This document shows, piece by piece, positions 17,979 through 25,469 of a DNA stretch of 64,000 nucleotides (its first letter is position 1; each line of letters opens with the position of its first letter). The stretch comes from Nocardiopsis mwathae (GTDB lineage Bacteria; Actinomycetota; Actinomycetes; Streptosporangiales; Streptosporangiaceae). The notes under the pieces are model-generated. The model had not been told where the DNA came from and made no database searches. It saw only the letters and a list, made by a program, of their open reading frames with translations. The stretch spans positions 1,860,001 through 1,924,000 of the forward strand of contig NZ_JACHDS010000001.1 of assembly GCF_014201195.1 (NCBI RefSeq), given 5' to 3'. The translations under genes were made by a program, and so were the position numbers.

Positions 17979-18638
17979 GTGACACAGCTGGTCGACATCA
18001 GCCACCAGATCACCGCCGGGATGACCACCCACCCGGGACTCCCCGGACCGGAGATCGACGACCACCTGACCTTCGAGGAGTCACAGCGGAGGTACGCGGC
18101 GGGCACGGAGTTCAGCATCGGCCGCATCTCGATGGTCGCCAACACCGGCACCTACCTCGACACACCCGCACACCGCTACCGCGACGGCGCCGACCTCGCC
18201 GACCTCGACCTGGAGAAGGTCGCCGGCCTGCCCGGCCTCGTCGTGACCGCCGACGAACGGGAGATCGGCGCCGAGGCGTTCAAGGGACTGGAGGCGGAGG
18301 GCAGGGCGGTGCTCATCCGCACCGGCTGGGACCGGCACTGGCGGACCGAGGCCTACGGCTCACCCGAGCACCCCTTCCTCTCCGAGGATGCGGCGCGGGC
18401 GCTGGTGGACGCGGGTGCGGCGCTCGTCGGGATCGATACGGTCAACGTCGACGACACCTCCGAGGACGCGGGCGGCGCGCGCCCCGCACACTCCGCGCTG
18501 CTGGCCGCGGGCATCCCGATCGTGGAGAACCTGTGCGAGCTGGGCCGCCTGCCGACCGAGGGCTTCACCTTCTTCGCCGTCCCGGCCAAGGTGCGGGGCC
18601 TGGCCGCCTTCCCTGTCCGGGCCTTCGCCATGGTCTGA
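17979..18638 (+). CDS. Cyclase / kynurenine-formamidase-like metal hydrolase
   Basis: Member of the cyclase family (PF04199) that includes KynB-type arylformamidases and isatin hydrolases; a divalent metal activates water for amide or ring cleavage. The metal-binding signature, usually HxGTHxDxPxH, appears as NTGTYLDTPAHRY (residues about 51-63): the first two metal-side His are replaced by Asn and Tyr, while Asp and the last His remain. Further family blocks are VVLIRTGWDRHW and LVGIDTVNVDD, and the ending GLAAFPVRAFAMV. At 219 residues it is full length. GTG start with GAGGGCGG upstream. The substrate is unknown, and with the altered motif activity is not certain. Confidence 0.8.
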   Translation: MTQLVDISHQITAGMTTHPGLPGPEIDDHLTFEESQRRYAAGTEFSIGRISMVANTGTYLDTPAHRYRDGADLADLDLEKVAGLPGLVVTADEREIGAEAFKGLEAEGRAVLIRTGWDRHWRTEAYGSPEHPFLSEDAARALVDAGAALVGIDTVNVDDTSEDAGGARPAHSALLAAGIPIVENLCELGRLPTEGFTFFAVPAKVRGLAAFPVRAFAMV

Positions 18639-18673
18639 GACCGGGCGGGCCCCGGCGGCGACGGCGCCGGCCG

Positions 18674-20794
18674 CTACAGGTCGGCGTCGACCTCCTGGCG
18701 GGCGCGGTGCCGCTCGCGCTGCGCCCGGCGCTCCGCCTCCAGCGCCGCGCTGCGCTGGTCCTGGGCCACCGCGGTGCGCATCGACGAGGACAGCGCCCGC
18801 AGCTCCATGTTGATCCGCGGGTAGTCCGTCAGCCGGGGCAGCGCGCCCAGCCGCGGCGAGCGGTGCTCGCGCATCGCCGACATCAGCTCCTGGAAGGCGA
18901 GATCCACCCGCTGCAGGGTGATGTACGAGGCGGCGGGCGGCTTCTCCAGCGCCAGCGCCGCCAGCGCGAGATAGCCGGTGCGCTGGGTCGCCACCACGAC
19001 CGGCCACAGCGGACGGGTGGTCCTGGCACGCGGAACGTCGCCGATGGCGCTGTCGTACACGCCGCGCAGGCTCAGCAGCGCCGCGCGCAGGTCGCGGCGG
19101 AGCCGGTAGCGGCGCTCAGGGCCGATCGTGACGTCGGGGTCCAGCACCGCCACGACCGCCGCTCGGGAGCGGTCCAGCGCGGTGGTGATGGTCTGCGGGA
19201 GGCGCGAGGCCGACGCGCGCCGCCACAGCAAGAGCGCGCCGAGCATGCCGACGAGCGAGCCGACGACCGTGTCGGTGATACGGGTCTCGGCCAGTGTGGT
19301 CACCGGGAAGGGCGCCGCTGTGTGCGCGAGCAGCAGCGCCATCGGAGTGAGGAACACGCTGCCGTAGAAGTAGTTCCGTCCGACCACCAGCTGGGTGAGT
19401 CCCTGGAAGGCCGAAGCGAGCGCGATGATCGCGGGCAGCGGCAGGTCGAGCATGAGCAGCCAGGCGGCGATGGCGACACCGACCAGTGTCCCCAGCGCGC
19501 GCTGCATGGACCGGTTCACGGTGAGGACGACGTTGCCGCCCTGCAGGACCGCGGTCGCGGTGATCGAGATCCAGTAGAAGCGCTCGAAACCCAGCGCCAG
19601 CCCGAGGAGTCCGGCGGCGGCGACGGTGATGCCCATGCGCAGCGCGGTCGGGCGGATCAGCGAGTCGCGGGTCAGGCTGGACCGCAGCGAGCTCGCCACC
19701 GAGGGGGAGCGGCTGTCGTACAGTCCCAGCCCGTGCCCCTCGTCCTCGTGCTCGGACCGCCGCGCCGCCTGCGCGGCCCGGACCAGCCTGTTGTACAGGC
19801 GCACCTCCAGCGAGCGCGGGCGCAGCCCCCTGTACAACCCGTCGAGGGTGTCGGGGGCGGGGCACTGGTCGGGGCGGCCCACGGCGTCGGCCAGGCCCTC
19901 GGCGAACACGACCGCGGCCTCCGGCAGCGGTTCGGTGCGCGCAAGGGACACGTCCGTGGCGGTCAGGTGGATGTCGGAGACCCAGCGGAGCAGCGCCCGC
20001 AGCCGCGCCGCGGCGGGCGTGTCACGGTAGCCGCGGGTCTGCGCCAACAGCACGATCCGCCAGGCCTCGGCGACCGCGAGGGAGGCCTCGTGCTGCACGT
20101 GGTCCAGCTGGGGCGTGCCGATCGCCCGCATCAGCTCGGCCAGCTGGCGGAAGGCCTCGGCGACCGCGCGGTTCTCCGGGTGCCGGCTGCGGACCGGGGC
20201 ACCGGCCATCGACACCGCCCAGCCCACGGCCGCCCCGATGGCCGCGATCCCGGCATGGGTGGGGACGTCGGCCAGGCCGCCGGGGGCGATGGTGGAGATG
20301 GCGCAGACGACCACGAAGAAGATCGCACCGGGCTTCTCCGCGCGCAGTGCCTGGCACAGCCAGGTGGAGATGCCCGCGACCGCGCCGATGGCGATCGCCC
20401 CGGTCCACAGGGTGGCCGAGGCGAGTGACCCCACCGCCACGCTCGCGACGAACCCGAGCCCCACGACGGCGAGCGCCACGGCGCGGTAGCCGTACGGGGT
20501 CTTCTTCTCGTACAGGACGGTCATCGACCCCAGCGCGGCCAGGGTCGCCACCTGCGGGCCGATCAGGAACAGGGCGATGGTGAACGACACCGACATCGCG
20601 ATCGCCGCCTGCGCGGCGGTGGTCCACGCCCAGCTTCCGGAGGCCAACCCGAAGATCGCCGACAGGTCGACCCGCGGCCGCGGCCGCTCGGCGATCCTCG
20701 ACCGCACCCGGGCCGGCGGGTTCCAGATGGGCTCACTGGGTGTCGGATCGCCGCCGCTGTCTCGTGAAGCCCCCTGGTCGTGCACGTCCCCCAT
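18674..20794 (-). CDS. FUSC-family (aromatic-acid-exporter-like) membrane protein
   Basis: Large polytopic membrane protein of about 706 residues with the duplicated layout of FUSC/YccS/ArAE proteins: a first bundle of about six hydrophobic helices (SVSFTIALFLIGPQVATLAAL through APGGLADVPTHAGIAAIGAAV), a ~200-residue soluble segment, a second helix bundle carrying the FUSC block (TATAVLQGGNVVLTVNRSMQRALGT, motif R..Q R..GT), and a long cytoplasmic tail with an Arg/Glu-rich helix at the end. Such proteins are proposed exporters of aromatic acids or other amphiphiles. The ATG at 20794 is preferred; an open frame continues 18 codons upstream. The neighbouring coiled-coil gene is on the same strand, 165 bp upstream. 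Confidence 0.8.
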   Translation of the reverse strand: MGDVHDQGASRDSGGDPTPSEPIWNPPARVRSRIAERPRPRVDLSAIFGLASGSWAWTTAAQAAIAMSVSFTIALFLIGPQVATLAALGSMTVLYEKKTPYGYRAVALAVVGLGFVASVAVGSLASATLWTGAIAIGAVAGISTWLCQALRAEKPGAIFFVVVCAISTIAPGGLADVPTHAGIAAIGAAVGWAVSMAGAPVRSRHPENRAVAEAFRQLAELMRAIGTPQLDHVQHEASLAVAEAWRIVLLAQTRGYRDTPAAARLRALLRWVSDIHLTATDVSLARTEPLPEAAVVFAEGLADAVGRPDQCPAPDTLDGLYRGLRPRSLEVRLYNRLVRAAQAARRSEHEDEGHGLGLYDSRSPSVASSLRSSLTRDSLIRPTALRMGITVAAAGLLGLALGFERFYWISITATAVLQGGNVVLTVNRSMQRALGTLVGVAIAAWLLMLDLPLPAIIALASAFQGLTQLVVGRNYFYGSVFLTPMALLLAHTAAPFPVTTLAETRITDTVVGSLVGMLGALLLWRRASASRLPQTITTALDRSRAAVVAVLDPDVTIGPERRYRLRRDLRAALLSLRGVYDSAIGDVPRARTTRPLWPVVVATQRTGYLALAALALEKPPAASYITLQRVDLAFQELMSAMREHRSPRLGALPRLTDYPRINMELRALSSSMRTAVAQDQRSAALEAERRAQRERHRARQEVDADL

Positions 20795-20959
20795 GTTAAA
20801 GGGATGCCGGGGTTCTCCCGCCGCCGACCGAAGGGAGGATCCGCTCAACCGATCTCCCCTCCGGGCCGAGGACCGGGAGACGGGTGACGATCCGCCCCCG
20901 GCCGGGTCGGGAGAGTCCGCTGAGGGCTGCCGGCACGGCCGCCGGCGGACCCTCCCGGC

Positions 20960-22261
20960 CTACCGGTCGGCGTCGGCGCGACCGTCGCCACCGGAGGCGG
21001 CGCGTAGGTGCTTGAGCTCGGCCAAGGCGTCGTCGAGGTGGGATTCGGCGCGTTCGGCGCGGTGGAGGGCCTGGTCGCGGCTGTGCTCGACCGCGGTCAG
21101 TCGCTCCTGGACGGCGGCGAGGCGTTCGGCGGCCGTCTCCTTCAGGTCGGCCAGGGCACGGGTCGCCGAGGCGCGTTGTTCGTCGAGCTCGCGGGAGAAG
21201 CGGGCGCGGTCGGTGTCGTGGGCCCGGCGCGTGCGCTCCAGCTCGGCGGTGAGTTCCGCGGTGCGGGAGCGTTCCCGTCCGGCGTCGGCCTCGGCGCGTT
21301 CGGCACGGCCGACGGCCTCGTCCTTGGCCCGCGCCTCCTCGGCGAGCCGGCCGCGGAGGCGGTCGGCCTCCGCGGCCGCCTGCTCACGGGCGGTGGCGAG
21401 CTCCTGCCGGGCGCGGCTGCGCTCCTGGTCGAGGGCCGCGGCCGCCTGGTCGCGTTCGTCCTCGATCCTGTGCTCGGCGTCGGCGAGGCGCGATGCGAAG
21501 TCGGTGCGCGCCGCTTCCAGCTCCTCGGCGGCGTTGCGGGCCCGGTCCAGGGCCGCGGTGCGCTCGGCGGCGGCCGCGTCGCGCTGTTCGCGTGCCGTGT
21601 CCCGCTCGGCGTGGGCGGCCTCGCGGCGCAGGATCGCCTCGTCGGCCATGCGTTCGGCGGCTCCGGTCGCGGCGATGGCCGATGCCGCGGCCTCCTCGGC
21701 GGCGAGGCGGGCCTGCTCGGCGGTGCGGCGGCGGTTCTCGGCCTCCAGGCGGGCGGTGTCGGCCTCGGCGACGCGCCGGGCGGCGTCCAGGCGGGCGGCC
21801 TCCACCTGGGCTTCGGCGCTCGCCGGGTCGGTCATGGTGCCGAATGCCCGGGTCGCGGCCTCCAGTGTCGCGGTCAGCTGCTCGGCTTGGACGGCGAAGC
21901 GGGTCAGCAGGTCGTCGGCGCGCAGCCGTGCGCTCGTCACCGGTGCCGGGTCGGCCGGGGAGGGGGCCGGGTCCGCGGTGCGGCGCGCGGTTCCCGATCC
22001 GTCGGCGGGGGTGGCGGGGGCTCTGCCGTTCGGCCCGGTGGCGGCCGTGCCGGGCGCGGGTGCCGCCTGGTGCGCCTCTTCGGCGGCGCGTCGGTGCTCC
22101 TCGGCCTCCTGCTGGAGCCTCTGGCGTTCCCGCCAGGCCCGCCAGCGGGTGTGCTCGGGCCGGTCGCAGTACTCCGGCGGCCGCCCGGGGGAGCTGCTGC
22201 GGGGCACGGGCCGGTCGCATCCGGGGAAATTGCAGGTGTTCGCGTCGGTATCGAGGGCCAC
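20960..22261 (-). CDS. Zinc-finger plus long coiled-coil protein (KfrA-like architecture)
   Basis: A 433-residue protein. Its N-terminus has a compact Cys/His cluster, CNFPGCDRPVP followed by PPEYCDRPEHTRWRAW, that looks like a C2-C-H zinc site. After a Pro/Ala linker, about residues 130-430 form an almost uninterrupted Ala/Glu/Arg coiled coil with heptad character (for example RARQELATAREQAAAEADRL). This is the layout of KfrA-type or chromosome-partition-like DNA-binding proteins, though no helix-turn-helix is clear. GTG at 22261 is supported by a -10 box TAGGCT 7 bp upstream (leaderless). The open frame continues upstream across the next gene but is not coding there. Function not assigned. 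Confidence 0.7.
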   Translation of the reverse strand: MALDTDANTCNFPGCDRPVPRSSSPGRPPEYCDRPEHTRWRAWRERQRLQQEAEEHRRAAEEAHQAAPAPGTAATGPNGRAPATPADGSGTARRTADPAPSPADPAPVTSARLRADDLLTRFAVQAEQLTATLEAATRAFGTMTDPASAEAQVEAARLDAARRVAEADTARLEAENRRRTAEQARLAAEEAAASAIAATGAAERMADEAILRREAAHAERDTAREQRDAAAAERTAALDRARNAAEELEAARTDFASRLADAEHRIEDERDQAAAALDQERSRARQELATAREQAAAEADRLRGRLAEEARAKDEAVGRAERAEADAGRERSRTAELTAELERTRRAHDTDRARFSRELDEQRASATRALADLKETAAERLAAVQERLTAVEHSRDQALHRAERAESHLDDALAELKHLRAASGGDGRADADR

Positions 22262-22268
22262 GCGGATG

Positions 22269-22274
22269 AGCCTA
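22269..22274 (-). promoter_or_regulatory. -10 box TAGGCT for a leaderless coiled-coil gene
   Basis: TAGGCT on the minus strand ends 7 bp before the GTG at 22261; there is no ribosome site between. Confidence 0.4.
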
Positions 22275-22320
22275 GTGGTCCGGCCGGGCGGGACCGCGCC
22301 GCCCGGCCGGACCCGTCGGG

Positions 22321-23013
22321 CTATTCCTGTCCGCGCCGCAGTCCCTGCTCCGCCAGGAGGCGGCGCAGGTAGTCGGGCAGGGGGGTCTCCGCCGACATCG
22401 CGGGGTCGGGGACGGGGGTGCCGAGCGTCCGGGAGACGGGGATGACGCCGGCCCAGGTCGGGAGGTCGCGGTCCTCCGGTTCGTCGTTGACTCCGCCGGT
22501 GCGGACCTTGGCCGACACCTCCCGCAGGTCCAGGCGGATGACGGCGGTCTGGGCGAGCTCCTTGGCGGTGGCCGGGCGGCAGTCGGCGGCGCGGCCGGGG
22601 ACGATGCGGTCGATGATCGCGTCGAGGGCGGTGCGGTGCTCGTCGGGGTCGGTGACGCGGTGGGCGGTCCCGTGTGCCACGACGGAGCGGTAGTTGAGTG
22701 AGTGGTGCATACCGGAGCGGGCGAGCACGAGCCCGTCGGTGCGGGTGACGGTGACGCAGACCCGCAGGCCCTCGGCGGCGCCGCGCAGCGGGCGGCTTCC
22801 GGTGGATCCGTGCAGGTAGAGGCGGCTGCCGACGCGGGCATAGGTCGTGGGCAGGACGATGGGGCCGCCGTCGGCCGACACGAAGCCGAGGTGGCAGATG
22901 TAGTCGGAGTCGAGGATGGCGTGGACGGTCGCGTGGTCGTAGTGCGCGCGTTCGCGCGCGCGGGTCGGGGTGGTGCGCGGGGTGGCGGGGTAGGGGGCGG
23001 CAGTACTGCTCAC
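22321..23013 (-). CDS. Pyridoxamine 5'-phosphate oxidase-like flavin-binding protein
   Basis: A 230-residue split-barrel flavoprotein of the PNPOx-like superfamily (FMN or F420). It contains DYICHLGFVSADGGPIVLPT, RLYLHGSTGSRP (the FMN-phosphate-binding-like loop) and CVTVTRTDGLVLARSGMHHS with the LNYRSVVAHGTAHRV strand; the C-terminal VSAKVRTGGVNDEPEDRDL is characteristic of the actinobacterial group annotated as PPOX-class or flavin-nucleotide-binding proteins. Probable cytoplasmic oxidoreductase with unknown substrate. GTG at 23013 follows AAAGGTGGA. The longer frame to 23106 lacks a ribosome site. Confidence 0.85.
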   Translation of the reverse strand: MSSTAAPYPATPRTTPTRARERAHYDHATVHAILDSDYICHLGFVSADGGPIVLPTTYARVGSRLYLHGSTGSRPLRGAAEGLRVCVTVTRTDGLVLARSGMHHSLNYRSVVAHGTAHRVTDPDEHRTALDAIIDRIVPGRAADCRPATAKELAQTAVIRLDLREVSAKVRTGGVNDEPEDRDLPTWAGVIPVSRTLGTPVPDPAMSAETPLPDYLRRLLAEQGLRRGQE

Positions 23014-23103
23014 GGATCCACCTTTTGTATGGGTTGGAAGTTGAGTATGTACTAGTTTGATGTCCGGAGTCGGGTCGCGCAAGCCCCCGACGCCCCGGAA
23101 CCG

Positions 23104-23142
23104 CACGGGGCCCGCGGAGACGCTTCCCCCGCGGGCCCCGTG
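23104..23142. terminator. Perfect 14-bp hairpin after the aldo-keto reductase remnant
   Basis: CACGGGGCCCGCGG (23104-23117) pairs with CCGCGGGCCCCGTG (23129-23142), 36 bp past the remnant's stop codon. It would have been the terminator of the once intact gene. Confidence 0.7.
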
Positions 23143-23177
23143 GCAGTCCGCCGCCGCTACCGGGCCTCACGGCTGGA

Positions 23178-23370
23178 TCAGTAGCGTGCGCCCCGGGCCT
23201 CCGGCAGCGCGCCGAGTTCGGCCAGTTCTTCAGCCGACAGCTCCATGTCCGCCGCGGCGGCGTTGGCTTCCAGGTAGCGGAGCGTCTTGGTGCCCGGAAT
23301 CGGGACCACGTGGTCGCCATGAGCGCACAGCCACGCCAGGGCGATCCGCGCGGCCGACACCGCGCGCGGC
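23178..23370 (-). pseudogene. Aldo-keto reductase, C-terminal remnant
   Basis: About 60 codons matching the end of NADPH-dependent aldo-keto reductases: VSAARIALAWLCAHGD, then the cofactor-binding VPIPGTKTLRYLEAN and AAADMELSAEELAEL. The entire N-terminal barrel, including the catalytic Asp-Tyr-Lys-His residues, is missing. Upstream of residue VSAA the frame loses all resemblance and merges with a MerR fragment on the other strand near 23360. The stop codon and downstream terminator are preserved. Confidence 0.75.
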
Positions 23371-23504
23371 TGGTCGAGGAGATCCGGAGGCTGGAGGCGA
23401 CGGTCCGCTACCTCGATCGGAAGATCGGGATCTATGACGAGAAGCTGGCGCAGTGTGCGGCCGAGTCTCATGCGCGGGCGGGGGAGGACACCGGGGGCCG
23501 ATGA
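23355..23504 (+). pseudogene. MerR-family regulator, C-terminal remnant
   Basis: From HRARLVEEIRRLEATVRY (about 23358) through LDRKIGIYDEKLAQC the sequence matches the dimerisation helix and tail of MerR-type activators, which typically end LEATLAVLDRKIAxY. No DNA-binding domain precedes it: the sequence to the left is the aldo-keto reductase remnant on the opposite strand. The stop is at 23502-23504. It reads as the other half of a divergent reductase/regulator pair whose facing 5' halves were deleted. Confidence 0.65.
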
Positions 23505-23545
23505 GTGCCGCCCGCCGGCAGGCGGCGGAGAAGGCCGGAGAACGG

Positions 23546-23593
23546 CGGCGGCTCCCGCCGCGGACCGGTGGCCGGTCGCGGCGGGAGCCGCCG
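23546..23593. terminator. Perfect 17-bp hairpin between the MerR remnant and the GNAT gene
   Basis: CGGCGGCTCCCGCCGCG (23546-23562) pairs with CGCGGCGGGAGCCGCCG (23577-23593). It is downstream of both converging frames and likely bidirectional. Confidence 0.75.
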
Positions 23594-23611
23594 TGTGTCC
23601 GTCGGTGGACG

Positions 23612-24169
23612 TCAGTCGTGTGCGCCGACGCCGCCGATCCGGCAGACCATGGTCGTCACGAAGGGGCGGAACCCCTCCTGCTCGAAGAACCGGATGTCGT
23701 CGGAGCTGGTGGCCAACGCCGTCAGTTCGATCTCCCGGATGCCCATGGCGCCGACCTGCCGCCGGACCTCCTCCAGCAGGCCCGACCGCACGCCGGCCCC
23801 GGCGTATTCGGAGGGCACCGAGAGCGTCTGGACGACGGCCACCCGGTCGCCGCGGTCCCACGACCCCTTCGGGTTGTCCCTGATCGTCACCATGGCGTAC
23901 CCGACCGGCTCGCCGCTGCTCTCCGCCAGCACCGCGAGGGTGTCGGGGTCGGCCAGCCAGCTCAGGTACTGGCTGCGGCGACGCCGCCAGGACTCGTCAG
24001 GGGACACCGACGTCACGATGTCCTCCAGGTGCGGGGCGATCGAGGTGTGCTGCTCGTGCAGGGTCATCCAGAGCTCGGCGAGCTCCTCGATCTCGTAGGG
24101 CCCGAGGTAGCGGAACCGCAGCACGTCCGAAAGAGGAGTGCGCGGTTTAGTCACCAACGAAGTTTCCAT
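23612..24169 (-). CDS. GNAT-family N-acetyltransferase
   Basis: Acetyl-CoA-dependent acetyltransferase, 185 residues. The GNAT core is visible: LAVLAESSGEPVGYAMVTI (beta-4 region), VAVVQTLSVPSEYAGAGVRS with the acetyl-CoA pyrophosphate loop in the form Y-A-G-A-G-V-R-S-G (usual R/Q-x-x-G-x-G/A), then LLEEVRRQVGAMGI and the ending EIELTALATSSDDIRFFEQE. The ~70-residue N-terminal part is unlike other families and presumably holds the acceptor site; the acceptor is unknown. ATG 24169 with GGAAGAAC directly upstream. A GntR-type palindrome lies 47 bp upstream of the start. Confidence 0.87.
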   Translation of the reverse strand: METSLVTKPRTPLSDVLRFRYLGPYEIEELAELWMTLHEQHTSIAPHLEDIVTSVSPDESWRRRRSQYLSWLADPDTLAVLAESSGEPVGYAMVTIRDNPKGSWDRGDRVAVVQTLSVPSEYAGAGVRSGLLEEVRRQVGAMGIREIELTALATSSDDIRFFEQEGFRPFVTTMVCRIGGVGAHD

Positions 24170-24215
24170 GTTCTTCCCACCCGTTCCGCCCGCAGTGACG
24201 TGACTACTCCCTGTT

Positions 24216-24229
24216 TTGGTCCAGACCAA
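24216..24229. promoter_or_regulatory. Perfect GntR-type palindrome TTGGTCCAGACCAA
   Basis: TTGGTC-CA-GACCAA with the DasR-like TGGTC..GACCA core (12 of 16 positions of the dre consensus). It lies between the divergent GNAT gene and the small frame at 24312, 47 bp from the GNAT start. Confidence 0.55.
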
Positions 24230-24311
24230 TCCATGGGATGAGCTGTGCCTCCGAGATTACGACCCGCGTCGATGCCGACGTGGTACCGGGCAAAGAAAAG
24301 GAGAGATCGTC

Positions 24312-24497
24312 ATGACGGAAGGAAAAAATTTGCAGGATTTCACGATTCCGGCCGCCGGTGGGGCCGGCGGCCCGCTCGCCCGTGCCCGCCCCGGCGGCGG
24401 TGCGGCACCGGACCGCCCCGCGGGCGCGGGCCAACGTGTACGGGATCACGTCCCCACGGGGCCAGAAGATGTTACGGACGTGTTTCAGCTGGCCTAA
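24312..24497 (+). CDS. Small possible gene (61 aa), unknown
   Basis: An ATG with an unusually good site for this region (AAAGGAGAG, 6 bp spacing) opens a frame of 61 codons. The first dozen codons (MTEGKNLQDFTIP) are less GC-rich than the surroundings; a Gly/Ala/Pro/Arg-rich stretch with AAGGAGG follows and the end is RVRDHVPTGPEDVTDVFQLA. The last codons overlap the promoter of the downstream LysR gene. It could be a small leader-type or RiPP-like peptide, or the 5' relic of a larger gene. No family recognised. Confidence 0.35.
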   Translation: MTEGKNLQDFTIPAAGGAGGPLARARPGGGAAPDRPAGAGQRVRDHVPTGPEDVTDVFQLA

Positions 24498-24500
24498 ATT
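24472..24500 (+). promoter_or_regulatory. Promoter for leaderless LysR gene (TTACGG-17-TAAATT)
   Basis: TTACGG (24472-24477), 17-bp spacer, TAAATT (24495-24500), then 7 bp to the ATG at 24508. No ribosome site lies before the ATG. Confidence 0.55.
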
Positions 24501-24507
24501 GGCTCCC

Positions 24508-25440
24508 ATGATCGATGTTCGGCGATTGCAGTTGCTGCGGGCGCTCGACGAGCACCACACCGTCGCCGGGACGGCCGAGGCGCTGCACGTGACCCCTTCC
24601 GCCGTCTCCCAGCAGCTGGCGACCCTGTCCAAGGAGACCGGGGTGACGCTGGTCGAGCGGCAGGGGCGCCGCTTCCTGCTCACCGGGGCCGCGCGCGTCC
24701 TGCTGGAGCACGCCGACGTCATCTTCGCCGAGATGGAGCGTGCCAAGGCCGACCTCGCGGCCTACGCCGACGGCACCGTCGGCGTCATGCGCGTCGGGTC
24801 CTTCTCCACCGGCATCTCCGACCTGCTGGGCCCCGCCGTCGCCGGGCTGCGCGAGACCCACCCGGGCTGGCGCTTCGAGATCATCCAGGCCGAGCCGGAG
24901 GAGAGCACGGAGATGATCCGCACCGGCGAACTGGACCTGGCCATCACCATGTCGTCGGTGCACCTCCCGCACAACGGATCGCCGGAGTTCCGCGCCGATC
25001 CGATCATGGTCGAGCCGTTCGACGCGGTGCTGCCGTACCACCACCCGCTGGCCAACTCCACCGATCTGGAGCTCGCCGCGGACCTCGGCGACGTCGACTG
25101 GATCATGTCGGCGCCCGGGACCGCCTGGTACGACTGCGTGACGGCCGCCTGCAACCAGGCCGGGTTCCAGCCCCGCATCGTGCACACCGTCGACGAGTTC
25201 AGCGCGGTGCTCGCCCTGGTCCAGGCGGGGCTGGGGGTGGCCCTGGTGCCGCGGCTCGGCTGGACCGGTCTGCCGGCGCCCAACATCGTCGTCCGGTCGG
25301 TCCGCAACACCGCGCGCCGCCACATCGTCGCGCTGAGCCGGGCCGGGTCGGTGCCCGAGCCGCTGCTGAGCGCGGTCCGCGAGGCCGCCGGCAAGGTACC
25401 GGTGCCCACGGTCGGTCCGCTCGTCGCCTCGGCGGGCTGA
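24508..25440 (+). CDS. LysR-family transcriptional regulator
   Basis: A 310-residue LTTR. The N-terminal winged helix-turn-helix is clear: LQLLRALDEHHTVAGTAEAL then HVTPSAVSQQLATLSKETG (residues about 6-45). The effector domain carries VGVMRVGSFSTGISDLLGPA, the hinge-like ETHPGWRFEIIQAEPEE and the second half AVLALVQAGLGVALVPRL. The ATG at 24508 is probably leaderless. Its target and ligand cannot be told; the GNAT gene and small frame upstream are candidates. A second LysR gene faces it from the other side. Confidence 0.9.
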   Translation: MIDVRRLQLLRALDEHHTVAGTAEALHVTPSAVSQQLATLSKETGVTLVERQGRRFLLTGAARVLLEHADVIFAEMERAKADLAAYADGTVGVMRVGSFSTGISDLLGPAVAGLRETHPGWRFEIIQAEPEESTEMIRTGELDLAITMSSVHLPHNGSPEFRADPIMVEPFDAVLPYHHPLANSTDLELAADLGDVDWIMSAPGTAWYDCVTAACNQAGFQPRIVHTVDEFSAVLALVQAGLGVALVPRLGWTGLPAPNIVVRSVRNTARRHIVALSRAGSVPEPLLSAVREAAGKVPVPTVGPLVASAG

Positions 25441-25469
25441 CCGAACCGCGGCGATGCCGGCCCCGGCGC

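Noticed and set aside
18533-20428. 631-codon plus-strand frame opposite the FUSC-type gene
   Set aside because: Composition is Gly/Arg/Gln-rich with no homology, while the minus strand has clear membrane helices.
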